64,000 nucleotides of DNA from assembly GCA_942159475.1 (NCBI GenBank), contig OW804096.1:101654194-101718193 (forward strand), in the 5' to 3' direction. Under the pieces are notes generated by a model. That model was not told the origin of the DNA and searched no databases. It worked only from the letters and a program-made list of their open reading frames with translations. Each line of letters begins with the position of its first letter. Positions within the stretch are counted from its first letter, which is position 1. Source of the stretch: Sthenelais limicola. Taxonomy: Eukaryota; Annelida; Polychaeta; Phyllodocida; Sigalionidae. The translations under genes were made by a program, and so were the position numbers. Of the stretch, positions 1 through 12,073 are shown piece after piece.

Positions 1-735
1 TCTTTTGTAAATCATGAATGTTATTTTATCTAATTATCTACTATGCTCAGTATTGTGTATAGTTTTGTGTTCAAGTTGAATGTAGTAAAAATTAATGAAT
101 CATTTACCATGTGAGAACAGAGTCCCTGTATGGAATGTATATCTTCTTTTTCTTGTTACGCGAATTGGACGAGTCTGAGAGAAGCGATATAACCTTCCCA
201 AGGGTATGTAAGGATTTGTTTATGCTGGCGCCTTCCTGAAAAGGGATGATTAAACTTTTGTAAACTTAATAAATCCGTTCTAAGTATTTGCATGTTAATA
301 AGACAATAAGGTTATCAGGGAGGTACATGTATAGTAAGAAATAGGTTTTCTTTTTGTTTACTTACAAATATTCCCTAAATACTGTAAATGAAGCGGCTAG
401 CTTTGAAAGATTAAATTTATATCGTGCCAAGTAAATACACCCCACCTCCCAAATTTACTTTCCTACTGTAAGGAAGAAAACAAAGAAGAGATATACGGCT
501 AGAGGAGAAATGGTGGACAAGTCAAAACGGTGGAAGAGTGTGGTCACTTTGGACAAATGTCATGCTGAACAAAATGTAGAATTTGTCAGTGGTATTATGG
601 AGAATTTTAATTTTAACATTCAGAATTTCATTTTCCATGACTTTCCATGACGTGTCCAGAATTCCATGATTTCCAGGCCTGGAGAACCAAATCACTAATT
701 CCATGACTTTCCATGACTGTGGGAACCTTGATATA
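1..735. other. no gene seen; AT-rich left edge with a CATGACTTTCC-type simple repeat
   Basis: I see no coding exon here on either strand. The next KIF14 exon (expected to encode the motor segment after switch II, with an INKSL-like motif) was looked for on the minus strand and not found, so it probably lies left of the window. Around 630-722 the short phrase 'ccatgactttccatgac' recurs several times, a degenerate simple repeat that leads directly into the recombinase relic. Confidence 0.5.
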
Positions 736-905
736 GGCATGCATGGATTACGTCGAGGGGCAGCTACTTATATGCACATGAAGGGTTATCCCCTGGAGGA
801 AATAAAAGAAAGCTGGGGATTGGAAGTCTCTTTGTGTGCTCGACTATGTGACTCCTCCTCTCTCTCATCGTGTCAACCTGGAAAAGACCCTAGCAGCCTC
901 CCTCT
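736..905 (+). pseudogene. tyrosine recombinase C-terminal remnant (DIRS/Ngaro- or Crypton-like), frameshifted
   Basis: Frame 1 from 736 reads GMHGLRRGAATYMHMKGYPL, with the His-x-x-Arg box of the tyrosine-recombinase catalytic domain (His at 742). Near 815-830 the frame breaks. In the next frame a G-D-W-K-S segment is followed by L-D-Y and a hydrophilic tail ending near 905, matching in order and spacing the C-terminal part of this fold that carries the nucleophilic Tyr. A one-base indel around 'gctggggattgg' would explain the switch. HxLRRGxA plus GDWKS is typical of YR retrotransposons (DIRS/Ngaro), and similar boxes occur in Cryptons. No reverse transcriptase is seen nearby. It is a dead fragment of about 55 codons. 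Confidence 0.6.
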
Positions 906-967
906 CTCAATTCTCGTCATAATTATATTGAAAAATATCTTCATGAACTGGCTGGGAAGGAATAAAA

Positions 968-1376
968 ATGATCGATACTCCTTGAGAGAGTTGCCACTAC
1001 TCCTGTGTCCGTCGTCTCCTTATTTGAGTTGACTTGAGTTTATGTATTGAATGAGTTTAATAGCGCTATAAACTTGTGGAAAGTGGCCACGCCCCCTCGC
1101 CTCACCTTGACCTTGATGGTCGTCGTGGGTCACATGATCGATACCGCCACATGACTGCCTTGTGACCAGCGCGAAATTTGAACGAGCAAGCCAGAGGCAG
1201 GCAGGAAGGCAAACAAACTGGTCAGAAAAAGAGACTTTGGTTGGCAGAATTATTTTTTCTTTTGTTGAATTTTGTTGGAAAAAAATTCTTTTGTTTGGGA
1301 ATGATCAATACTCCTTGAGAGAGTTGCCACTACTCCTGTGTCCGTCATCTCCTTATTTGAGTTGACTTGAGTTTAT
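968..1376. repeat. 76-bp direct repeats (968-1043 and 1301-1376) flanking about 257 bp
   Basis: The two 76-bp copies are offset by exactly 333 bp and differ at two positions. They begin 'atgatc' and end 'gagtttat'. They sit just 3' of the tyrosine-recombinase relic, so they could be the split direct repeats of a Ngaro-type element. That link is inference, since other origins of a short direct repeat are possible. Confidence 0.6.
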
Positions 1377-1795
1377 ACAGTTATTATATACGTATTACAT
1401 CAGACGAGGCGTTATCTCATGGTTTAATTGTAATGGGAAGTAGAATATCCCCTCGTGTGGTATTCAGGCTCCTTCAACCAACTCATTAGATAACCTACAG
1501 GTATATTATCAAATGAGTTAAAACAACCTCGAACTCTTGATTTTAACTTAAGCGAATGAGGCAAAGTACAAGAACGTGGAACAATACACAAATATGCATA
1601 ATGACAGTTATTCACCCGACGAAGTATTTGAGCAATCGACTCTTCCTGAAATGTAGAAAGTGGACAATCTCTTCAATAAATTTGAAGTAACGTGTTTGTT
1701 ACAGTCAACGTATATCTAACGACTGTTGTGTTCTCACATGAACATGCCCTGGACAAACATTTTTTCTCGCTTTAAAACATACATGTTGTACTTAC

Positions 1796-4700
1796 CCTAA
1801 GTCTATCACCCGATGTCTTGGCATGTGATTGTCTCTCTGATCCAGCAAGATCCACCAGGTTAATTTTAGATGTTATAGAATGGTCATGCTCTTCACCTTC
1901 TATCTCATCAGTCTATGGATAGAGAAATAAATTTAATGATGATCGCGGGTATTTCTCAGTTGCCAAAAACCGCGGGGATTTTACGACATTGACCATGTGC
2001 ATATTTGTTCATTTTTTGATCATTTCTTTGGTTAGTGATGTTCAGTAGGCCAAAAGAAACACTTCTGAAGATTGAACACATTAGTATGTGTTTTTTTTCT
2101 TGTTTGTAAAGGCTTTTGAGATACAGGGGCAAAATTATACAAAATAATGCTAAGCTGATATGTCAGTTTTGGATTGTAATGTCTTCCTGCCAATCCAGGC
2201 GGAGGGGGATTGTCAGTGACAGACAATCCACTCTCACTCACTGCACTCTCAAGTTCGAGGGTCTCCAGCTCCTAAAGTAATCTGGAAACCACCAATTTTC
2301 TTATTATTTTCAGAAAATATATCCCATAAATTATGCTACACTAAAAAAACAAGCCAACTGTATTTACAATTTATGGTTTAAAATGGATAAAACGTTTTAA
2401 AAATGTCATTTTTTCCATAGACGGCCATGTTAAATTAATTAAATAACTTTTTATTTTCAAACGGAAATAGCACAAAATCTAGTTCGGCAACCCCCTTTAA
2501 AAAATTATATTTGAAATCACCATGATTTGGAGTACAAAGTGTGAAAAAATCAGGCTGATCCAATTACTTTGGGAAATACCCGCGACCATCCTTAAGTACC
2601 ACTGAAGACGTTTTTCACAGAAAATATAATATGAAACTAATCATTGTGCATCAATTGATTAAGAATATTAATACCAGACGAGAAAAGGCGAAACCTAATA
2701 AAACTATAACGGTGGAAGGAAAACAATGTTGAACAATACAGACATTTAAGTGAATGATTGAATTAAATGTATACAGGTGGCAATGAAATGAAACCAGAGA
2801 GGCTTCATAGATTTAGGAATGTGAATGAGGTTGAGTAAGCTATCTAGCAAAAGAAGACAGGTGTAATCACAGGTGGCACACAGTTATTGAGATTAAATAT
2901 TAAAATCCAAATATTCATTTTGAGAACATCACAACTAACACATCTCATAGACACTCCACATTGAAAGATCTAATAATGTAAGTCGACTGGTATTATCTAT
3001 TTCACAAACAGGAAGAATATCCACATAAAAATGGAGAATATCCACATAAAAATCTTCAAAAGTACACTAACTATGGAAACATAAATGACGGTGAACCAAC
3101 CGGAAAAGGAAATACATTTAATATAGCTTGCATCACATTTATAAACATTATTCACAGTGAAATTCTTGGAGAGAATTGAGTTTACCGATTTGTCAGAGCA
3201 TCGAAGGTGCTGATTTCCAGACTTCTGTATGGAACGAATACAAAAATCACTATGGAATTCTGTATCAGGTTTTCGAAACAACGTAAACAAAGAACATCAT
3301 TGATGAATTCAAGTCACTTCTTGGAGGTTTGAACGTCTGAAAGATCCACTAGTACTATTTTTACGTATAATCATTGACAAAATTTAAGGTTACTTACAGT
3401 GGTTTGTGTTAATACGATGGTGAATACTGAATGTGATCGACTGCTTTTCTCATTCATGCCTGTAGCTGCAGTAGCTCTGTGTTTGTTCCCTACGTTGAGC
3501 CATCCCTAAACAAGACAGAAACAGGAGGTCTATTAGCTATCGAGATGTGAACATTTTTACTTGCCAAATGGATTTTGCAAGTAAAAGTCGTGGTGGGCAA
3601 GCTGTTTAAAACAGTTTTGGGCATGAGCTGGTACCCCTTCTTGTCCTTTAAAGTGACCGTCGGCGCTAATGGGACATTAAAACTGTGACATTATACTATA
3701 AAGGCCTAAAACACAGGTCAAATTATTAATTTCAAGTCAATCTGAGCACTTTTAACTTTTAACTATAATTTAACATTAATTTCATTACGTAACTTTATAT
3801 AAGTTTAATTAAAATTTAATTTTATCTCTTTATCTCTTATTACGTGACATTACGTAATCTTGCTCAATGACCGAAGTTAATTAATTTAATTTTGTATATC
3901 AACTTTATTCTGTTATATAATTGACTTTGTATATCAATCTAATTACAAGGTCAATTACAAGGTCAATTTTTATTGACCGGATTTCAATTTAATTTTCTTC
4001 AATTTTATTGATTTTGGGTTAAATTTAATTTACCCTTATCTTTACATCTTGCATAAGTAATTTTAATTATGCAATTTCTCCTAACTTTTAATTTTATTCA
4101 TTTTTAATTATGTAATCAATTAATCAGATTACGTAATATTACGCAACATCGTATAATATGTTTTTGTTACATCATGCTGCATACAGGTCATATTTCCTTA
4201 TCTCACATAATATAACATTATACAATAATAAAACATGTTTTATTATTGTATAATCTTACATAACATCAGCCTGGTACACTTTATATAATCTTTATTACCC
4301 AACCTTACGTAACTTCCGGCCATTACATAACATTGTATAACAATAAGCCTTATGCAACAATTATGTCACTTTATTAATTAATATTCGTCGGCGGAGCGAC
4401 TTATAGTAATTGGGGATAATATGTTATACCTTATGGTTACATAAGGGACCATACCTGTAATTTTCATTTTTAATACATGTTACCTGCATGCTGGTACAAG
4501 CCCAACTGAGGCTAATTACATGTTGATTGGACGGCTTCACCATCCAATTAGGGTGCACGGTGCACCTGTCCTGCGTGACCGTGCACCCGTTGCATATAAT
4601 GAGGGTCTGTGACCCCCAACTCTTCACTTAACATCAGTATGCAATAAACTACGCTACGATACTCTACGCCACATCTCCTCATCAATTTGTGTTACACTAC

Positions 4701-7700
4701 GTATAACACTATAGGGCCCTGCCGAAAGTTATGTCGCTTTGATCAGAATGTCTGTAAATAAGCTTTTAGTAAAATATTACTCGCAAGCCAACTGAAATGT
4801 TCGCATTCCTCTTGTTTAAAACAACTATCGTATCGTTATGTACGAAATAGACATTTTTTTCAGTTCCTGGAAGGTGGTTTCCTAAAGAATTGTTAAAACA
4901 AAAGTAACCCCACCTCCCTACCTAGTTTTCAGCTATATAATACTCATACCAATACCAATACCAGTGGCTTGTCATACATAAAATAATTAAATAAGCTAAA
5001 TCACAGTTCACTCTAATTATCCGCCTCCTAGTTATATACAAATTAAGAAAACAAATTTCGCAAATAATACTGACCGCCACATCTTCATAGGAGCGAACAA
5101 CAAATTTTGATAGATTCTCCACAAATGGTCCATGAATTGGATCCTCGCGTACTTTCAACTGCAAAAAGAAAATAGTTTAGCATGTCGGATCAAACACAGA
5201 CTATATCTAAAGGGGTAATGCAGAGTAAGTTCCTTACAAAATATTAATAGCCATGAAAATACAAAATATATTACTGGTTCAAATGTTAGTTAGCTTACGT
5301 GAAGTCGTTTCCCTGGTTGTAGTTTATTTGTGTTCGCCAGTGCAAGCAGATCATGGATCTTTTCATTATAAATCTCAAAGAAGCTTATTTCCACATTCAT
5401 GCTCACCTAAAATTCCAGTAGAAATACACGATGTTATGTGTAATAGAAATGGCGATAATAAACTGTGCTTAGACACGAAAGTTATGTTATACTGGCAATG
5501 AAAACAAAACCGTAGAAGAAATGTTGAGTTAATTTTAACTAATATGTACTGCTAGGGTATAAATCACTCAAAACCAATAACTTACATTCTCCTTGCGGTG
5601 CGTTTCGAGTCTGCCAAACAGTTCTTTGCAGAATCGTGGTACAACCCCACGTTCTTCCTTATTCCCCATTATACTGAAACAGGGTAAGATATGTATGGAA
5701 CAATAGTAGGTTTCACAAATTATCCGAGCGCCGCTGAAGCAGTGGTGGCAAGCCCTAGGTTAAGGCCACCACGTAGGTTCACTGCCGGCTCTCACTATAG
5801 GTGTCAAACTTGTCCCAGAAAATATTAGCTTTGTGACTTAGAAATAGGCAGGATTATCAAATAACATGGTTAGAGAAGTTATGACAAATTCTTAATTTAA
5901 AGAATAGAAAACCTTTTGTCAGAGTATATTCACAAAAACTGAAGAGAGTATGGGGAGAGTAGTAGGAAAAGATAGTAGTGTGTGGGTGGTGGTGGGGAGT
6001 GAGGGAAGCTAACTCCTTGAAGTTTTTTTAATTCTGTCATTGATGTCTGTTTGGACACAATGTTCTTGTGAGAACAAACGGAATCATTAATATCAGGGCA
6101 AAGAAATGGACCAAAGTGTGACAAATCCAAGAACAGAAAATTACTAACCTGTAACTTTTTCCACTTCCAGTTTGGCCATAAGCAAAGAGGCATACATTGT
6201 AGCCTTCAAAAGCTCGTCCTAAAAGAGGCTGCCCCAAAGTGTTGTACACATGTTCTTGGCTGGCATATTGTCCGTGAACTTTATCGAATGACCAGAATGA
6301 ATAGTCATACACAAATCTGTTCTGGTGTCCGCTTTCTGAAGTCACTATTGTTTCATTGTCCAGCATGCTCATCGTGCATTTAGCACCCGATGTCTTCTCC
6401 CTATAAAGCAGATTAGAAATCATGGTTAGCATCATTCCATTAGTACGCATAGCAAAATTATAGCACCAATAGAGACTAAGGGGTTCAATCACTAAAATGT
6501 TCCTGACTGTTACGTTTTAATCAATGGAATTCAAATTATGTCTTAATTTGGTGCACCATGAGAGTCATAGCGAAAACTTTTGAGGTTTCACCAGAAGGAC
6601 TTGGTGAAATGGTAGTTTCTGAGCCAGGTTTCACCGGACTAAACTGCATAATAAAATCTTATGTCAAATGACAATTGAAAGTTTAGTTGTTTTTCAAATG
6701 TTCAGCGTCGACACATGTTTGACTGTGTAGTGGGTTTGTACCAAATTAGCTCTAAATGTAGGAAACTAAATACAAATGAATCGGTAGCACGGCTGTAATG
6801 ATTGAACAATGGCAGTGCCCTGTTTGCAAGCATCATCAAGCAATCCAAATTGGGTAGGGGGGTGGGGTGGGGAATAAATGGGTTTTTTTGAAAAAAATAA
6901 TTTATAAATGCCGTAGATTTAAAAAGAAAAATTCCCCCTAAATATTCCACACACAATTAGACACCCTCGTCATTTTCTCTATCGAACTGAAGCAGGAACT
7001 TTTTTCTGAATAGCATTCCATTAATCATTTTGAAGAAACTTATCTGGGATGAATATGATTGTAGGTTAGCAACATGCACTTTTTGATAAATTGCATTTCT
7101 TTTCTTAAGGCAGGATTATGTATGTACCCAAATGACGTTGAATATATAATTCACTCCTCGCTAGTTAAATAAGCATTCTATTATTGATGGTAAACTATAG
7201 TCCAGATTTTGGGGGAGGTGAGTTTTTGAGGCGGACAAGTGAGTTTTCCTTTGTGAGGAAGCAGTCTAGGCTCACAGTTTAGAGTTCGTCCAAACTGAGA
7301 GAAGCCTCTCTTACTCCAAACCGCAAAATGCCATTAGAGTCCCATTAGGACCAGGAAAGGGCCAGCAAAGCCATTAGCGCTGTAGGCATTTAATCACTGA
7401 CAATCGCCATTAGTTGGTCATATTCCTCATATATGATATTGTCATATATTATATTATGTATTATCTACCTATATCCGTATAATATATAGGTAGATAATAC
7501 AAACTATTAGATAAGGGATCATTGGTAAATCCTAATCCCCCGAACAATGTTTTGTATATATACATGTGGCAGAGAATAATCCATACAACACCGCGGAAAG
7601 GTTATGATGTAAACTGTGTTATAACAAGCAAACGTATGTACAAAGAAATCAACATTACAATCGAAGCCAGGCCAAGAATCAAGATTAACTCCAGATAGTA

Positions 7701-10700
7701 CCGGTACATGCTTAGCTGGCTACGTTAGAACCAAGACTCATAATTAGCTAGTTGACATCTAAAAGTAGGAAACTAAATACAAATGAATCGGTAGCACGGC
7801 TGTAATGATTGAACAATGGCAATGATTAGTTGATGCCTTAGGTTACACAGAACTCGAAACACACAGACGTGAGCATATCATTTTCGACTAAGCAAAACAA
7901 ATACGCACAATCAGACAGAAATACTTCCATCTGAATCAATAACCTATAACCCAAGGCTGATGTAACACGCTTTAGGTAGAGGTTTATCGCCAGGATAGAT
8001 AACTCTGTGTGAAAAGTAAACACAATATCTGTACATAGATATCCCAGCAACATACCACAGGGGTTGTAACTGTAAGAACTTCACACTTAGTGTATTTACT
8101 TTAGCCTCTTATAAAGGGTTTTTATGGCAGGGGCACCCATAGGCGCCATCGTTTCAAAGAAAATAGCCGGATAAACACTCCTTTTCAAATGCAAGGAGAA
8201 GTGTGGCTATATGGATAACTCGTTCTAACCAAGCAAACTTGACGTATACACTTAGCACTTGGAAAATGGTCATTGCCCTGAAAACAAACGCGTATTGACA
8301 GATTGATTAAGACTTAAAATGTGTTTTTACTAAATACAAATTACAATATGAAAACCAGTCCCAAAGTGTGTAGGGCAGGGTCATATTTACTTGGGCTTAG
8401 ACTACAAAAATAATGCGTAGACGCTAAAACTGAGTCTGTCAAAACATTAGAGCAATGGGCGAACTAGGATCAATCCAAGTAACATAACAGCTGTAATTGA
8501 GATCACTAATCCCTGACTGCACAGCTACTTGGTAAGATTCTTCACCCTGTAGCCTTTTTAAATTACATATTTAAAGGAGAGTTTGAAGGGTTTTTTTATT
8601 TTCTATTTTTCCCGAATTCATGAGTACCTTAGAATAGAATGGGTGTTTTTAGGCATTTCAAAGTATTGGATGAACAGCAGGATACGGGTATAAGCTGTCA
8701 GCTTTAATATCTATACAAGGCTGCGCCACGATTATATTTATCAGTGGTTGCCGCGGTTGATTTTCAATGGAGATTTATTCCTTTTTATGCATGATTTTTT
8801 ATTGTGGTTTTGCGGTCAAGGATGACTGCCTCCAATTTTCATAAAATATAAAGCCCTCTTCAAAACCAGTAAAGAATGCACTTTATTCGGTGCGTCTTTG
8901 TCCGTCAGTTATTTGAAAAGTATCTTTGAAGTTTGAAGTATCAAACTGGAGATTAAAATCTTGGACAGTGCAATTGGATTAAAACAGGTATAGCCTATTG
9001 AAACTAAGAGTATATTTAGCCTAAAGCAAGAGCACTCTATAATTACACCTGTCTGGGTGTTATTGCAGGGCGTGTGCCCAAGCACAACAATACACAACCG
9101 TCGGACGTGATGCTAGGCTTTGTATTATTATCTCTGCGTAGCAGGTGAAATAATCATTCAGGTGATAAAAGCTACCCGCAGGTGGTCTCAGCCAGTCTTT
9201 ACTTTACATACCGATATATGTAATGAGGGAATGAGCGCGAGCCGAGATGATTACGTGGCAGATACAGTTTACACAGGCATCTTAGAGGGGTATAGTAGGG
9301 GATAAGGGGGAGATTATACAAGGCCCTCACATTGACTACAACAAATGCATGTGCCCAGCGGGATGGAGACATCATCTTTAAAAGAGAGACTCAAAGAGGA
9401 GCGTTGTTGTTGTTCCTCTTTCTATTAATTAGTTTTCCTTACAAATTATTAGCAACTGACGTGTAGGTTCTTGAACTAGTTTTCAATCAGCTCGGTTTTC
9501 TGAATTGGATATATGTTCAATATCAGAGCATAGGGCGCTATTTTCTTGGAAGTGATAACATTAATTAGACTGCACTTCTCATTGGAAATTGGGTGGGAGT
9601 GGTGTAATCCTAAGATAACGAAGTTAATATCATGGCAGGCAAGTTTAGAAAAAGAATAAAAAACAAGATGCATGGCCATGACTAATCTAGCATTAATACC
9701 CGAGGTTTTTGAGTGTCGGAGTGGTCTGTTGCCTGGTGGACAATTCGAGGGCGACGCCCGAGAATTCCCGCATCGCAAACGCATCGCATGGCGGAGGACA
9801 AGGTGCTGCGCTCGGGGAGACTTGTTGAGGCTTTGCTAAGGGAAAAGTGGGTACCTGGCATTATTGGACAAGTCATGACGGCAGGCCCACATGTTCTCTA
9901 CGAGTTTAAACCGGCGGCAGGAGGTGACAACACATGGGTTTTCCATCATTCACTTAGAATTCCCGCATCGCAAACAGACAGTTTTCGCACCTACTGCTGC
10001 ATCAAACAATAGAGAAGAAGGGAGAGAGACAGAGAAAAGAGACAGAAAGGCATTTTCGGGTCTATTTTTCTATTTAAATACGTGATAAATTCACAATATC
10101 ACAGTTACTTATCATTATAATTATTATTATATCATAACATACGATGTATAACGAGTCTTTTTTCCGCGAAAATAATTATTTAAATAAAGAAAATAAGGAT
10201 GTGAACATCAGGGATGTCATTAGGCGCCGGCAGCCGGCGATTTTCGCCGCCTAGAACGACCCTGATCGCCGGCGAGAATTGTCCCAAATATAAACCTAAA
10301 AATGTGATGTGTCACAGGAAAATGAGTGACAGGTTGCCAAAAATGGATTTTGAGATATCATAATATTTGAAAAGATGAGAACAAGCAGATTCCAATGGTG
10401 GTAAACAGTAGGACATCCAATAAGTGTTTCTATATTTTTTATGCATGAAAAAATGTTCACAATATAAAAGGCAGTCACTAGTAAACTAGTTATATCTTTT
10501 TTAAACATTCATTTCATTACAATGTAGGGGAAAGTATAGTCTTAATGGTTGGACGGCCCTGTTTCATTGGTTTGTTGATTTTTTATTGGTAATGAACATG
10601 TCCTGACATGTTTCGATCTACTGCAAGATCTTTATCAAAGGATGAAAAATTGTTTTTGTGTGAAAAAATAGTGAAAATTCGATGGAAATGAGAGTGGGAC

Positions 10701-12042
10701 AACAAACTCTCTCCACCACTCGGTTTGTTTACGCTCTCACTTAACTTCACTTCTGGTCCATCTCACTCAGGTGAGTGAGTGAGTGAGATTGGTTGCTTTA
10801 CGCCCTCATCAACACTTTGAAGTGTTATATCAAGGGTGGGAGAGCTGAGAGGGAGGCAGTTTATGATCATACCCAGGAAATAGAGATAGAGAAGAAGGGA
10901 GAGAGACAGAGAAAAGAGACAGAAAGGCATTTTCGGGTCTATTTTTCTATTTAAATACGTGATAAATTCACAATTTCACAGTTACTTATCATTATAATTA
11001 TTATTATATCATAACATACGATGTATAACGAGTCTTTTTTACGCGAAAATAATTATCTAAATAAAGAAAATAAGGATGTGAACATCAGGGATGTCATTAG
11101 GCGCCGGCAGCCGGCGATTTTCGCCGCCTAGAACGACCCTGATCGCCGGCGAGAATTGTCCCAAATATAAACCTAAAAATGTGATGTGTCACAGGAAAAT
11201 GAGTGACAGGTTGCCAAAAATGGATTTTGAGATATCATAATATTTGAAAAGATGAGAACAAGCAGATTCCAATGGTGGTAAACAGTAGGACATCCAATAA
11301 GTGTTTCTATATTTTTTATGCATGAAAAAATGTTCACAATATAAAAGGCAGTCACTAGTAAACTAGTTATATCTTTTTTAAACATTCATTTCATTACAAT
11401 GTAGGGGAAAGTATAGTCTTAATGGTTGGACGGCCCTGTTTCATTGGTTTGTTGATTTTTTATTGGTAATGAACATGTCCTGACATGTTTCGATCTACTG
11501 CAAGATCTTTATCAAAGGATGAAAAATTTAAAAATTTAAAAGGTTGAATATGTTTTAAACAAATTCTATTTAATTCTCGGAAGTTTCACATAGAAGTATT
11601 GTGTCTCATTTGTTGAATACCTATTCCATCCCAACTCTAGAGATACCTCTATATTATAAAGTAAGTTAATCGTCACAGTTTCAAAAGTAAAACACTTTCC
11701 CCTTACCTATAAGCAGTTAAAAAAGCTGTATTATGGGAATCAAACTGGGAAAATCGTGTTGCTGTCCAGATGATATTTAACCCCAAAATTACTTAAAATG
11801 CACCAGAGAGCAAGCAAAAACTCTCAGCTTCTGGGGCCCTAGGCGGGCCCCAGACCCCACACCTGATGGGTTGAGATACAGTAAAACAAAATTGTCCTCA
11901 AAGCCCAGATTCACAAATTGATAGTTTTTATTTATGGATGATGATTAAGAGCTAGTGACAGAGGTAGAAGTGCAGAAATTCCAATCACAATAACCAATAT
12001 AAATATAATCAAATCTCTAGTAATTCTATAAATCATTGGAGT

Positions 12043-12073
<31 letters not shown>

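Noticed and set aside
1424..1680. Possible next KIF14 exon (acceptor-like CATTTCAG near 1660 on the minus strand)
   Set aside because: The following residues do not resemble the expected kinesin segment after switch II (no INKSL-like motif).
5253..5501. 82-codon plus-strand ORF with a leader-like start
   Set aside because: Antisense shadow of a KIF14 exon (5406-5299) that has proper splice sites and conserved motor sequence.
10296..11385. Two identical 70-codon minus-strand ORFs (10296-10508, 11173-11385)
   Set aside because: They are identical only because both lie in the 643-bp direct repeat; no recognisable protein, no splice context, and the diverged relative at 30.2 kb does not keep the frame.
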